Position numbers and translations under genes: made by a program. Positions 41,729 to 50,198 of a DNA stretch of 64,000 nt are shown here, piece by piece (position 1 is the stretch's first letter; each line of letters starts with the position of its first letter). This DNA comes from Kribbella jiaozuonensis (GTDB taxonomy: Bacteria; Actinomycetota; Actinomycetes; Propionibacteriales; Kribbellaceae): assembly GCF_005233875.1 (NCBI RefSeq), contig NZ_SZPZ01000001.1:2046001-2110000 (forward strand). Direction: 5' to 3'. A model generated the notes under the pieces. It searched no databases and was not told the DNA's origin. It saw nothing but the letters and a program-made list of their open reading frames with translations.

Positions 41729-42848
41729 TCGGCACCTCCGCGACCACCAGCCAGTCATCCCCGTCCGGGCCTGCCGTCAGCGTCCCGCCAACCAGCGCCA
41801 GCCGCTCTCGCATGCCAGCCAACCCGAACCCTTCGCCACTCGTCGCGCCCTTGTTCCGCACGGACAGCCTCACGCCGTCCGAGTAAGCAAGCACCAGCTC
41901 GACCGGCTGACCAGGCGCATGTCGCGCCGCGTTCGTCAGCGCCTCACGGGCAGCGTTGAGCAAGGCAACAGTCACCCCCGACTCAGTCCGCGCAACAACG
42001 CCGGTCACGCTCAGCCGCACCGCCGTACCGTGGTCGTTCTCATGCTGCTCCGCCAGCACAGCAACCGCCTGATCCAGATCCGGTACGGCGTCAGCACGCA
42101 GCGCAGCCACCGCATTCCGCGCCTCCGTCAACCCCTGTACGGCGAGCCGCCGCGACCGCCGTACCCGCTCCAGCGCCCCCTCGGTATCACCGCGCTCGTC
42201 GAGCAGCGCCTCGGCCACCTCCAGCTGAACGCTCAACGCGCCAAGCGAATGCGCGAGCACATCATGCAGATCACGCGCGATCCGCCCACGCTCCTCCAGC
42301 GTCGCAGCCCGGGCGTGTTCGCTCTGCGCCAGCCGGGTCTGCTCGAGCAGCTGCTCGGTCTGCTGGGCCTGCACTTCGTACTGCCGCCGGTTCAACCCGA
42401 AGGCAATCAGTACGGCGGTCCACAACAACTGCGTGAAGTACCAAGTATCCGGCTGACCGAACAACCATGCCGATCCCGCATAAGCCGCCGCGACACCGAT
42501 GCCGGCGGCAATGATCGGCCGATTGCCGTGCCGCTTGAAATCGATCACCGCGATGTCCGTGATCCCGACCAGCACCAGCGCCAGTGCGTTCGACTGCGGA
42601 TACCCCGCGATCAGCGCGTTGGTCACCGCGACCGCGGACAGCAGCCCGAGAGCGGCGTACGGACGGGACGCCATCAGCACCGAACCGACGCAGAAGACGA
42701 CGAAGCTCACGCTGAGTACGACCCAGACCCACGCGTCCGCCGGGCGCGCCGTCGCCAGTACGGCGACCACGACGCCGGCGGTGAGAACGCGGCCGACCCA
42801 GCCGCTCTCGCCGTGCGGCCGCGTCGGCAGCAGCGCCTTCAGCTTCAC
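41721..42848 (-). CDS. Sensor histidine kinase (HisKA_3, NarX/DesK type)
   Basis: The 375-aa kinase has five to six membrane helices in its first 150 residues and a coiled linker. The HisKA_3 phospho-acceptor box is ARDLHDVLAHSLGALSVQLEVAEALL (His near residue 210). The ATP-binding domain is compact, with the N-box EALTNAARHAPGQ and G-box GFGLAGMRERLALVGG. It phosphorylates the response regulator encoded next. No extracellular sensor domain is visible, so the signal is probably sensed in the membrane. It overlaps both neighbouring genes by a few bases. Confidence 0.93.
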   Translation of the reverse strand: MKLKALLPTRPHGESGWVGRVLTAGVVVAVLATARPADAWVWVVLSVSFVVFCVGSVLMASRPYAALGLLSAVAVTNALIAGYPQSNALALVLVGITDIAVIDFKRHGNRPIIAAGIGVAAAYAGSAWLFGQPDTWYFTQLLWTAVLIAFGLNRRQYEVQAQQTEQLLEQTRLAQSEHARAATLEERGRIARDLHDVLAHSLGALSVQLEVAEALLDERGDTEGALERVRRSRRLAVQGLTEARNAVAALRADAVPDLDQAVAVLAEQHENDHGTAVRLSVTGVVARTESGVTVALLNAAREALTNAARHAPGQPVELVLAYSDGVRLSVRNKGATSGEGFGLAGMRERLALVGGTLTAGPDGDDWLVVAEVPNE

Positions 42849-43330
42849 CGGGTGCTGTACTCCTCTGCCTCGCGACGGGCCTTGTTCTGGATGACCACAG
42901 ATTGAGTCAACAGGTTCGCACCCATCGACACCATCAGCGCAGGACCACCGGACATCGAGGCGCCGAGCAGATGCCCGACTCCGGCCAGCCCGAGCCGGAT
43001 CACCAGGTAGGCCACCATGATGCCGAGTCCGGGCATGCCGAGCCGGAAGAACACCTTCCCGGCGCGCCGCTCGACCTGCGCGACCCGGCCGGAGGCAGTC
43101 CCCGCGATCAGCGCGACCGCGGCGCCGATGACCAGCAGTACGACGTCGATGAAGCCCATCCCGGTGTGCCGGTCGTACAACTGGTAGACCCCGACCCCCA
43201 TTAGGACGAGCGGCCCACGCCAGACGTCTGTGTCGGAGTTCTCCAGCTCGGACCAGGACAGCCGCCGGGCCAGGACGATCACGACGACGGCGATGACGAC
43301 GAGTGCGTTGGGTAACGTTCCGAAGCTCAT
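42845..43330 (-). CDS. Small integral membrane protein leading the two-component operon
   Basis: The 161-aa protein has four predicted helices: LVVIAVVVIVLARRL, IDVVLLVIGAAVALIAG, MPGLGIMVAYLVIRLGLAGV and MVSMGANLLTQSVVIQNKA. It resembles small DUF1453/CcdC-like membrane proteins but has no catalytic residues I can name. Its stop overlaps the kinase start (ATGA), so it is part of the signalling operon and may modulate the sensor. Confidence 0.75.
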   Translation of the reverse strand: MSFGTLPNALVVIAVVVIVLARRLSWSELENSDTDVWRGPLVLMGVGVYQLYDRHTGMGFIDVVLLVIGAAVALIAGTASGRVAQVERRAGKVFFRLGMPGLGIMVAYLVIRLGLAGVGHLLGASMSGGPALMVSMGANLLTQSVVIQNKARREAEEYSTR

Positions 43331-43497
43331 GTCACGGACGGTAGGTCTGACCGGTCTCTAGAAAGGACCGACCAAGGGTGGAGATCCGGGTGGAGAACCA
43401 GCGGGCGCCGGTGTCGCCGCCCGCATGATTGAAAGTAGGAGTAACGTTCCTCACCGGTAACACCACGATGCGTCACAAGCGACGATCCGGAGGGGCG

Positions 43498-45177
43498 ATG
43501 CTTCCGCAACAATCCATCCTGAGACTGGATGCCACGGCGATCGACTACATCATCATCGCCTTGTACTTCGTCTTCGTGCTCGGCATCGGGTACCTGGCCA
43601 GACGCGCGGTCTCGAGCAGCCTGGACTTCTTCCTGTCCGGCCGATCGCTGCCGGCCTGGGTGACCGGCCTGGCGTTCATCTCGGCCAACCTGGGCGCGAT
43701 CGAGATCATGGGCATGTCGGCGAACGGTGCGCAGTACGGCATCCCGACCGTGCACTACTTCTGGATCGGCGCGGTCCCGGCGATGCTGTTCCTCGGCGTC
43801 GTGATGATGCCGTTCTACTACGGCTCCAAGGTCCGCAGCGTGCCGGAGTTCATGCTGCGCCGGTTCGGCAAGCCCGCGCACCTGGTGAACGCGATCAGCT
43901 TCGCCCTGGCGCAGGTGCTGATCGCGGGCGTGAACCTGTTCCTGCTGGCCACGATCGTGAACGTGCTGCTCGGCTGGCCGATCTGGGTGTCGGTGATCGT
44001 TGCCGCTGCCATCGTTCTGAGCTACATCACCCTCGGCGGTCTGTCCGCGGCGATCTACAACGAGGTGCTGCAGTTCTTCGTGATCGTCGCCGCGCTGCTG
44101 CCGTTGACGCTCGTCGGCCTGCACAAGGTCGGCGGCTGGCAGGGCCTGGTCGACAAGGTGAGCGCGTCGCCGGGCGGCGCCGAGCAGATGTCGGCCTGGC
44201 CGGGCAACGCGCTGAGTGGCTTCAGCAACAACTTCCTGTCGGTGATCGGGATCGTCTTCGGCCTCGGTTTCGTGCTCTCGTTCGGGTACTGGACGACGAA
44301 CTTCACCGAGGTCCAGCGCGCGCTGGCGTCGAAGAACATGTCGGCGGCCCGGCGTACTCCGATCATCGGCTCGTTCCCGAAGATGTTCATCCCGTTCATC
44401 GTCATCATCCCCGGCATCATCGCCGCGGTGATCGTGCCCGAGCTGGCCCAGTTCAAGGCGAACGGCAGCGGCGAGGTCGACTACAACGACGCGTTGCTGC
44501 TGCTGATGCGCGACCTGCTGCCGAACGGCATGCTCGGCCTGGCCATCACCGGTCTGCTGGCGTCGTTCATGGCCGGCATGGCGGCCAACCTGAGCTCGTT
44601 CAACACGGTGATGTCGTACGACATCATCGAGCGCTACCTGATCAAGGACCGGCCGGACGAGTTCTACCTGCAGACCGGCCGGATCGTCACGGTCGCCGGC
44701 ACGGTGGTCGCGATCGGCACGGCCGCGATCGCCTCCGGCTACAGCAACCTGATGGACTACCTGCAGCAGCTGTTCTCGTTCTTCAACGCGCCGCTGTTCG
44801 CCACGTTCATCCTCGGTATGTTCTGGAAGCGGATGACCGCGACGGCCGGCTGGATCGGTCTGGTCAGCGGTACGGGGACCGCGATCCTGGTCTTCGTCCT
44901 GTCCGAGAACGGCGTGATCAACCTGCCCGGTCAGGGCGCCAGCTTCGTCGGTGCGGGTGCCGCCTTCGTGATCGACATCATCATCAGTGTGCTGGTCAGT
45001 CTGGGGACGACGCCGAAACGGGACACCGAGCTGGTCGGCCTGGTGTATTCGCTGACGCCGAAGGAACAGCGCACCGAGGTCGCGGTCGCCGGCGACGGCG
45101 GCTGGTACCGCAAGCCGGTCCTGCTGGCCGGGATCTCGCTCGCACTGACCATCGTCCTCAACATCGTCTTCGCCTGA
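43498..45177 (+). CDS. Sodium/solute symporter (SSS family)
   Basis: The 559-aa transporter has about 14 helices. SSS signatures include IDYIIIALYFVFVLGIGYLARR, DFFLSGRSLPAWVTGLAFISANLGAIEIMGM and the Na+-site helix LITGLLASFMAGMAANLSSFNTVMSYDII. The sequence type is nearest to the sugar (SGLT-like) branch, so a sugar, polyol or similar solute is likely; the exact substrate is not inferable. A GGAGGGG site precedes the ATG at 43498. It is followed after 13 bp by a small membrane protein gene that regularly accompanies this branch. Confidence 0.91.
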   Translation: MLPQQSILRLDATAIDYIIIALYFVFVLGIGYLARRAVSSSLDFFLSGRSLPAWVTGLAFISANLGAIEIMGMSANGAQYGIPTVHYFWIGAVPAMLFLGVVMMPFYYGSKVRSVPEFMLRRFGKPAHLVNAISFALAQVLIAGVNLFLLATIVNVLLGWPIWVSVIVAAAIVLSYITLGGLSAAIYNEVLQFFVIVAALLPLTLVGLHKVGGWQGLVDKVSASPGGAEQMSAWPGNALSGFSNNFLSVIGIVFGLGFVLSFGYWTTNFTEVQRALASKNMSAARRTPIIGSFPKMFIPFIVIIPGIIAAVIVPELAQFKANGSGEVDYNDALLLLMRDLLPNGMLGLAITGLLASFMAGMAANLSSFNTVMSYDIIERYLIKDRPDEFYLQTGRIVTVAGTVVAIGTAAIASGYSNLMDYLQQLFSFFNAPLFATFILGMFWKRMTATAGWIGLVSGTGTAILVFVLSENGVINLPGQGASFVGAGAAFVIDIIISVLVSLGTTPKRDTELVGLVYSLTPKEQRTEVAVAGDGGWYRKPVLLAGISLALTIVLNIVFA

Positions 45178-45190
45178 GGGAGCGTTCGAG

Positions 45191-45439
45191 ATGGCAGAGA
45201 AGAAGAAGGCCGGAGCGTTCGACATCCGGGTGATGATCGCGCTGCTGATCGGGATCTACGGCCTGGTGCTGACGATCCTCGGCATCGTCGAGAAGCAGAC
45301 CGAGATCGACAAGGCCGCCGGCATCAACATCAACCTCTGGGGCGGCATCGGCATGCTGGTGTTCACCGCCCTGTTCGTGCTCTGGGCCCGGCTGCGGCCG
45401 ATCGTCGTACCGGTCGAAGAAGACGCAACCGGGGAGTAA
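45191..45439 (+). CDS. Small membrane protein partner of the SSS transporter
   Basis: The 82-aa protein has a charged N-terminus (MAEKKKAGAFDIR) and two membrane helices (VMIALLIGIYGLVLTILGIV and LWGGIGMLVFTALFVLWARL), ending in an acidic tail. It lies 13 bp downstream of the symporter in the same operon and is likely an accessory subunit. CCGGGG/CCCCGG arms around the stop codon (45429-45445) form a small hairpin that may end the transcript. Confidence 0.75.
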   Translation: MAEKKKAGAFDIRVMIALLIGIYGLVLTILGIVEKQTEIDKAAGININLWGGIGMLVFTALFVLWARLRPIVVPVEEDATGE

Positions 45440-45460
45440 CCCCGGCGCCTACGCCGTCGT

Positions 45461-45490
45461 TGTGGGACCAGTAGACCTACTGGTCCCACA
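45461..45490. promoter_or_regulatory. Perfect 30-bp palindrome between symporter and GMC operons
   Basis: TGTGGGACCAGTAG (45461-45474), AC, CTACTGGTCCCACA (45477-45490) form perfect 14-bp arms with a two-base centre. It ends 16 bp before the next start codon. A two-base centre suits an operator better than a hairpin loop, and the TGGTC half resembles GntR-type sites. A bidirectional terminator is the alternative; no T-run follows. Confidence 0.6.
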
Positions 45491-45505
45491 GCTGGAGGAC
45501 GGCGC

Positions 45506-46400
45506 ATGGTCAGAGCGGGAACCCTTTCCAGACGGGCGTTCCTCGCCCGGGTCGGCATCCTCGGCGCGGCCGTCGGAGGCGGTGGGGTTCTGGCCCGCAG
45601 CCTGCTGGCGCCGGCCGACGCCGCCACCAACCCGTTGCTGCCGCCGGCCGTCGGCCTGATCAAGCCGGTACTCGCGGAGCTCGCGCGGGACACGCTCAAC
45701 GGGCTGACCGTGTTCGCGATGCCCGGCCCGGACGCGTACTCGCGGACCCAGGGCACGCCGAGCCCGACACCCGGAGCGATCGAGGCCGGTGCGACCGACT
45801 TCATCATCAACTCGCTCGACAACTTCGTCCCGTTCCCGGACGAGCTCGCGCAGCCGATCGGGGCCGCCCTGGGTGACCGGCCTCGCCGACTCGCGCATCG
45901 ACCTGCCGGGCCTCGACGTACTCCCCGTGCAGCTGCACACGCTGGACAAGGCGCTGGCGGCCTACCTGGAGAGCGACGAGGCGCTGCCGCTGTCGTTCCC
46001 GATCGCCGGCCTGCTGAACCTGATGGCCACCCAGGTGAATCCGCTCGCCGTGAACGGCCCGCACCTGTCGCCGTTCGCCCGCCTCTCGTACGCCGAGAAG
46101 GCGCAGGCGTTCGAGCTGATCGAGAAGACCGACGCGGACCTGGTCGCGCTGCTCGACGTCCAGTTCCCGGAGCCGTTGAAGGAATCGGTGTCCGGGCTGC
46201 TGAAGTTCGTCGGCGGCGCGCTGATCGAGTTCGCGACGTTCGGTGCGTACGGCGAGTCGGCCGTCTACGACAAGGTCAGCCGCACGCTGCGGAAGCGACC
46301 GGTCGGCTGGGCTGCCACCGGCTACCAGCCACACGGACCGGTCGAGGGCTGGGACGACTTCATCGGTTACTACCAGGGGCGCCAGGAGGTGCACGACTGA
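45506..46400 (+). pseudogene. Gluconate 2-dehydrogenase subunit 3-like gene with +1 frameshift
   Basis: The reading frame opens with a Tat-type signal (MVRAGTLSRRAFLARVGILG, then ADAATNPLLPPA) and runs to FPDELAQPIGAAL. The homologous continuation (VTGLADSRIDLPGLDVL... to EGWDDFIGYYQGRQEVHD) lies in the +1 frame from a GTG at 45873. One extra G in the GGG run at 45871-45873 explains the shift. Repaired, the protein would be 297 aa, a small subunit of the gluconate 2-dehydrogenase subunit 3 family that pairs with a GMC flavoprotein. The stop overlaps the GMC start (TGATG). A sequencing error, a recent mutation or translational reinitiation at the GTG are all possible. Confidence 0.78.
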
Positions 46401-48169
46401 TGCGCGACGTCATCGTGATCGGAGCCGGTGGTGGTGGGCCGGTCGTGGCGAAAGAGCTCGCCGCGCAAGGTCTCGACGTACTGCTGCTCGAGGCCGGACC
46501 GCGGAACGCGCACCCGCGGGAGAACTGGACGACGTACGAGGACGACGCCAACAACCCGCTCACCGGGTACCTGCGCTGGGGTCCGTCGGACCGGTCGAAG
46601 CCGGCCTGGTTCCGCGAGTGGCCGCAGAACTCGTTCGTCTGGCAGCTGTCCGGCGTCGGCGGGACGACGCAGCACTTCTACGGCAACTACCCGCGCGCGT
46701 ACCCGGGTGTCTTCGAGGGGTACGACGGCGCGGACAAGTCGCAGTACGACGTCAATCACCGCTTCCCGTTCACGTACGGCGAGCTGGTGCCGTACTTCGA
46801 ATGGGTCGAGGCGGCCATGCCGGTGATGACCGCGGCGATGGGTCACAAGGAGCAGACGTTCTTCCGCGGGGCCGAGACGCTCGGGCTGCCGGTGCAGACC
46901 ACGAAGACGACGCACCGGCCGTCGTACCGTCCGCAGGAGAACGCGATCCTGCAGCCTGGTGGTACGGCGGGGAAGACGTCTGACTCCAGCCTGCTCGTTC
47001 ATCCGAAGGCGACCGGATGCACGTTCTGCGGGTACTGCTTCCAGGGGTGCATGCGGCCGAAGGGGGCCCCGCGCAACCAGTTCGCGAAGCGGTCCACGGA
47101 CAACAGTTACGTCCCGATGGCGTTGACTGCGGACGTTTGGTCGTCCGGGGGCAAGCCGGTCGAGCTGGTCGCCGATGCGTTCGTCACGCGGGTACATGCC
47201 GAGAAGGTCCACGGTCAGCTGACGGCGACCGGCGTCACCTGGCGGTCCGGCGGTGAAGAGCATCGCGAGGACGCGCGCGTCGTGGTGATGTCGGGTGGGT
47301 GCACGGAGAACCCGCGGCTGTGGATGAACTCCGGCCTGCCGAACCCGAACGGCTGGGTCGGACGCGGGTACACCGACCACTTCTTCGACTGGGTGTTCGG
47401 CGTCTTCGACGACTACACCGGCAACCCGAAGGGCGTCGGCTCGAGCGCCCGCCTCGACTACCCGGGGTACGGCGGCCTGGAGAACGTCGGCCTCCCGCCC
47501 GCGCTGGCCGCCTTCGCGGGAACGCTGTCCGACAGCGGCATCCGCGGCCAGTACAAGAACGGCCGCGGCGCGACCGGACCGTGGGACGGGCCGGCCGGAC
47601 GGGTGATGGGTCCGGAGCTGAAGGAGGTCCTGTCGCACGGGCTGGATCACCTGCTCAGCGTGCTGGTGATCACCGACGACGACGTCGAGGCGCAGAACCG
47701 GGTGACGCTGTCCGCGCTGCCGGCGGACGAGAACGGCCCGATCCCGAAGGTCACCTTCAAGCAGCGTCAACGCACCAAGCGCACGCTGCGGAACCGCGAG
47801 TTCATGGCGCGGAAGGCGGCCGAGCTGCTGCGTGGAGCCGGTGCCAAGAAGGTGTACCGGATCGACTGGGCACCGCTGATCCTGCACGTCCAGTCGTCGA
47901 TGCGGATGGGTTCGTCCTCGAAGAACTCGGTGCTCGATCCGCGCGGCGAGGCCCGCGCGGTGAACCGGCTGTTCATCGCGGACAACTCGGCGCTGTCCAA
48001 CGGCCTGGGCGGCCCGAACCCGACGCTGACCTCGCAGGCGCTCGCGACCCGGACCGCGGAGAACATCTTCAAGACGTACTTCGGCGGCGACCCGTGGGTC
48101 CGCTCCGGCGCTCCGGTGGTGTCCACGGATCCGCGGATCAGCGTGCGGATGGGGCAGCTCGGTCTCTAG
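46400..48169 (+). CDS. GMC oxidoreductase (gluconate/sugar-alcohol dehydrogenase large-subunit type)
   Basis: The 589-aa flavoprotein starts with the FAD motif VIVIGAGGGGPVVAKELAAQG and the following LLLEAGPR. It has the GMC landmark GGTTQHFYGN and a CTFCGYCFQGC cluster typical of gluconate dehydrogenase-like GMC proteins. It ends with LHVQSSMRMG and NGLGGPNPTLTSQALATRTAENI, which carry the catalytic-base and FAD-contact region. It likely oxidises a sugar, sugar acid or inositol with the small Tat-exported subunit encoded just before it (TGATG overlap), which would bring both to the outside of the membrane. The electron acceptor and substrate are unknown. Confidence 0.9.
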   Translation: MRDVIVIGAGGGGPVVAKELAAQGLDVLLLEAGPRNAHPRENWTTYEDDANNPLTGYLRWGPSDRSKPAWFREWPQNSFVWQLSGVGGTTQHFYGNYPRAYPGVFEGYDGADKSQYDVNHRFPFTYGELVPYFEWVEAAMPVMTAAMGHKEQTFFRGAETLGLPVQTTKTTHRPSYRPQENAILQPGGTAGKTSDSSLLVHPKATGCTFCGYCFQGCMRPKGAPRNQFAKRSTDNSYVPMALTADVWSSGGKPVELVADAFVTRVHAEKVHGQLTATGVTWRSGGEEHREDARVVVMSGGCTENPRLWMNSGLPNPNGWVGRGYTDHFFDWVFGVFDDYTGNPKGVGSSARLDYPGYGGLENVGLPPALAAFAGTLSDSGIRGQYKNGRGATGPWDGPAGRVMGPELKEVLSHGLDHLLSVLVITDDDVEAQNRVTLSALPADENGPIPKVTFKQRQRTKRTLRNREFMARKAAELLRGAGAKKVYRIDWAPLILHVQSSMRMGSSSKNSVLDPRGEARAVNRLFIADNSALSNGLGGPNPTLTSQALATRTAENIFKTYFGGDPWVRSGAPVVSTDPRISVRMGQLGL

Positions 48170-48183
48170 AGCATGTCCGTTTG

Positions 48184-48233
48184 ACGAACATCGGCGTCCG
48201 GGCGGGTCCTCCCGTCCGGACGCCGGCGTTCGT
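48184..48233 (+). terminator. Terminator-like hairpin after the GMC gene
   Basis: GGCGTCCGGGCGGG (48193-48206) pairs with CCCGTCCGGACGCC (48211-48224) with one mismatch around TCCT; outer arms ACGAAC and GTTCGT extend it. There is no U tract. It separates the GMC gene from the PhyH gene. Confidence 0.55.
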
Positions 48234-48267
48234 AGGCTCGAAGTACCCGATCAGGAGGAACTTCGAG

Positions 48268-49035
48268 ATGACGATCACTTCTGACAGGCCCGACCTGTCG
48301 ACCACGGCACAGCAGTACGCCGAGCAAGGCTTCGTGCTGGTGAAAGGCCTGCTCAGCAAGGAAGAAGCGGCGTACTACCGGCAGCGCAGCCACGACCTGC
48401 TGGCCCAGCTGAACCGGTCCGACGACCCCACCTGGGGAGCCGCCCGGGGGATGACCGAGGCGCCGACGAAGCTGCAGCACCTGCACGACGCACAGTTCTA
48501 CGACGCGGCGTTCTCGAAGCTGCTGGTGGACCCGCGGTTCACCGACGTGGCCGCCGCGGTGATGGGTGTGGACAACGTGCAGCTGCACCACACCAAGCTG
48601 TTCGTGAAGCCGCCGGAGAACGGTTCGCCGTTCCCGCTGCACCAGGACTACCCGTTCTTCCCGCACACGTACCACCGCGTCGGTGCGGCGATCTTCCACT
48701 TCGACGACGCACCGGTCGAGAAGGGCTGCGTGCGGGTCATTCCCGGTAGTCACAAGTCCGGTCCGCGCGAGCACGAGGCGGAAGGGTCGTACCACCTGCT
48801 CGAGCCGTCCTTCGACGAGGCGACGCCGCAGCCGGCCGAGGCGGGCGACGTACTGTTCTTCAGCTACTTCACCGTCCACGGGTCCGGGGTGAACACCAGC
48901 GACGCGGCCCGGACCACGTGGCTGATCCAGTACCGCGACCCGTCGGACCCGCCGGCGGTCAAGACGCACGACTGGTCGCTCGGTCAGGGCATGATGCTGC
49001 GAGGAGTCGACCCGACCGGCAGGAGTGCCGTTTGA
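48268..49035 (+). CDS. Phytanoyl-CoA dioxygenase (PhyH) family protein
   Basis: The 255-aa Fe(II)/2-oxoglutarate dioxygenase has the double-stranded beta-helix motifs: FPLHQDYPFFPH supplies the HxD iron pair, GCVRVIPGSHKSGPREHE follows, and VHGSGVNTSDAARTTWLIQYRDP holds the distal His and the Arg that binds 2-oxoglutarate. PhyH-type enzymes hydroxylate small molecules or lipids. AGGAGGA precedes the ATG. Its stop overlaps the AraC-type regulator start (TTGA), so the pair is cotranslated; the regulator may sense the same compound. Confidence 0.9.
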   Translation: MTITSDRPDLSTTAQQYAEQGFVLVKGLLSKEEAAYYRQRSHDLLAQLNRSDDPTWGAARGMTEAPTKLQHLHDAQFYDAAFSKLLVDPRFTDVAAAVMGVDNVQLHHTKLFVKPPENGSPFPLHQDYPFFPHTYHRVGAAIFHFDDAPVEKGCVRVIPGSHKSGPREHEAEGSYHLLEPSFDEATPQPAEAGDVLFFSYFTVHGSGVNTSDAARTTWLIQYRDPSDPPAVKTHDWSLGQGMMLRGVDPTGRSAV

Positions 49036-50021
49036 GCCTTGCGTCCGTCGCTGCGGCGGATCGGTTCGTCGACCTCGCGGGACTACTGGAGTCCTGCGAG
49101 GTCGACGGCTTCCACGCGGACTTCCTCAGCTGGGGGCACTACCGGCCGGAGTACTGGCGCAACTACTGGCACACCCACTCCTTCCACGAGGTCTGCCTCG
49201 CGTACTCCGGCGAAGGCCGCTTCAACTCAGGCTCCGTCCAGTACGACGTCGCACCCGGCTCCCTGTTCCTCGCCCGCCCCGGCGACGTCCACGAAATCGA
49301 GTCGTCGCACTCGGCCCCACTAGGAATCGCCTTCTGGGGCTTCACCTTCCGCCCGGCCGCCTCAGGCATCCGAGCCGGGGAGGCGCCAACGCTCCCCAGC
49401 GCCGACCGCCGTCCGGCCACCCCGCATCACCCCGGCGACAACCGCCGTGCAGTCGCCCCCGACCTTCCAGGGTGGTGGTCCGGTCTCACCCGGCCCGACG
49501 GGCCGGTGATATCCAGCCGGGGCGGCGCCATCCCATCGCTCATCTCGGCGCTTGCCGCCGAGGCGGCTGCGCCGGTTGCCGGCTACGGCACCGCGCTCGG
49601 CGCCCTGGGTGCGACTCTGGTTCTGGAGACGGCTCGTGCATTCGCACTCGACGAAGACCTTGCTGTGGAGCCGGTCCGGCGTGACCGCGGTCCGTTGGTG
49701 GTGGAAGCGATGCAGCGACACCTCCGCGACAACCTGTCCCGCCCCATCACCGTCCGGGACGTCGCCGCAGCCGCCCACCTCTCCGAGCGTCACGCCGAGC
49801 GCCTCTTCACCCAGCAGACCGGTGCGTCGATCATGTCGACCCTCCGCCGCCTACGCCTCGAGCTAGCCGCCCAGCTCCTCCTAGACCCGACCCTCACCAT
49901 CACCGACGTAGCCCACGCCTGCGGCTACTCCGACGTACGCCCCTTCTCCACAGCCTTCCGCCGCAAATACGGCCGCACCCCCGGCAACCACCGCCGCGCC
50001 GGAGGCACCGAGTTCATCTAG
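49032..50021 (+). CDS. AraC-family regulator with N-terminal cupin domain
   Basis: The 329-aa protein has an N-terminal cupin ligand domain (YWRNYWHTHSFHEVCLAYSGEGRF, then YDVAPGSLFLARPGDVHEIESS). The C-terminal AraC DNA-binding domain has two helix-turn-helix units: ITVRDVAAAAHLSERHAERLFTQQTGASI and LTITDVAHACGYSDVRPFSTAFRRKYGRTPGNHR. The start appears to be a TTG at 49032, overlapping the preceding TGA, with AGGAG 7 nt upstream; no ATG or GTG gives a better match. It probably controls the PhyH gene and itself. Confidence 0.87.
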   Translation: MSLASVAAADRFVDLAGLLESCEVDGFHADFLSWGHYRPEYWRNYWHTHSFHEVCLAYSGEGRFNSGSVQYDVAPGSLFLARPGDVHEIESSHSAPLGIAFWGFTFRPAASGIRAGEAPTLPSADRRPATPHHPGDNRRAVAPDLPGWWSGLTRPDGPVISSRGGAIPSLISALAAEAAAPVAGYGTALGALGATLVLETARAFALDEDLAVEPVRRDRGPLVVEAMQRHLRDNLSRPITVRDVAAAAHLSERHAERLFTQQTGASIMSTLRRLRLELAAQLLLDPTLTITDVAHACGYSDVRPFSTAFRRKYGRTPGNHRRAGGTEFI

Positions 50022-50044
50022 AACGACGGCCCGACGCGCAGTGG

Positions 50045-50135
50045 TATTCTGGTTACATGCGAGTGAGCCTGCTCCTTATGTAGCCGTGCTGGCAGTGGTC
50101 AGTGCGGCGTCCCCTCCTGCGTGAGGGGCTTTTTT
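50045..50135 (+). promoter_or_regulatory. leuS leader peptide and transcription attenuator
   Basis: A TATTCT -10 box (50045-50050) lies seven bases before ATG 50057, which opens an 8-codon peptide, MRVSLLLM, ending at TAG 50081-50083. Three consecutive Leu codons are in its centre. Downstream, CCCCTC (50111-50116) and GAGGGG (50123-50128) with TTTTTT (50130-50135) form a terminator. An upstream hairpin (CCGTGCTG 50084-50091 with CAGTGCGG 50100-50107) lies between. This is the layout of ribosome-mediated attenuation: low charged tRNA-Leu would stall the ribosome and prevent termination before leuS. The mRNA would be leaderless. Confidence 0.8.
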
Positions 50136-50198
50136 ATGTCCAGGCGTGCCATCTGGCACATTAAGGCTCAACAAACACCCGAAGTATGGAGTAGGACC

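Noticed and set aside
45506..48169. Single 887-aa open frame joining the small subunit and GMC genes
   Set aside because: The middle third of this frame (after 45871) reads as Arg/Pro-rich nonsense, while the +1 frame shows proper protein sequence. The continuity is due to high GC, not a real fusion.
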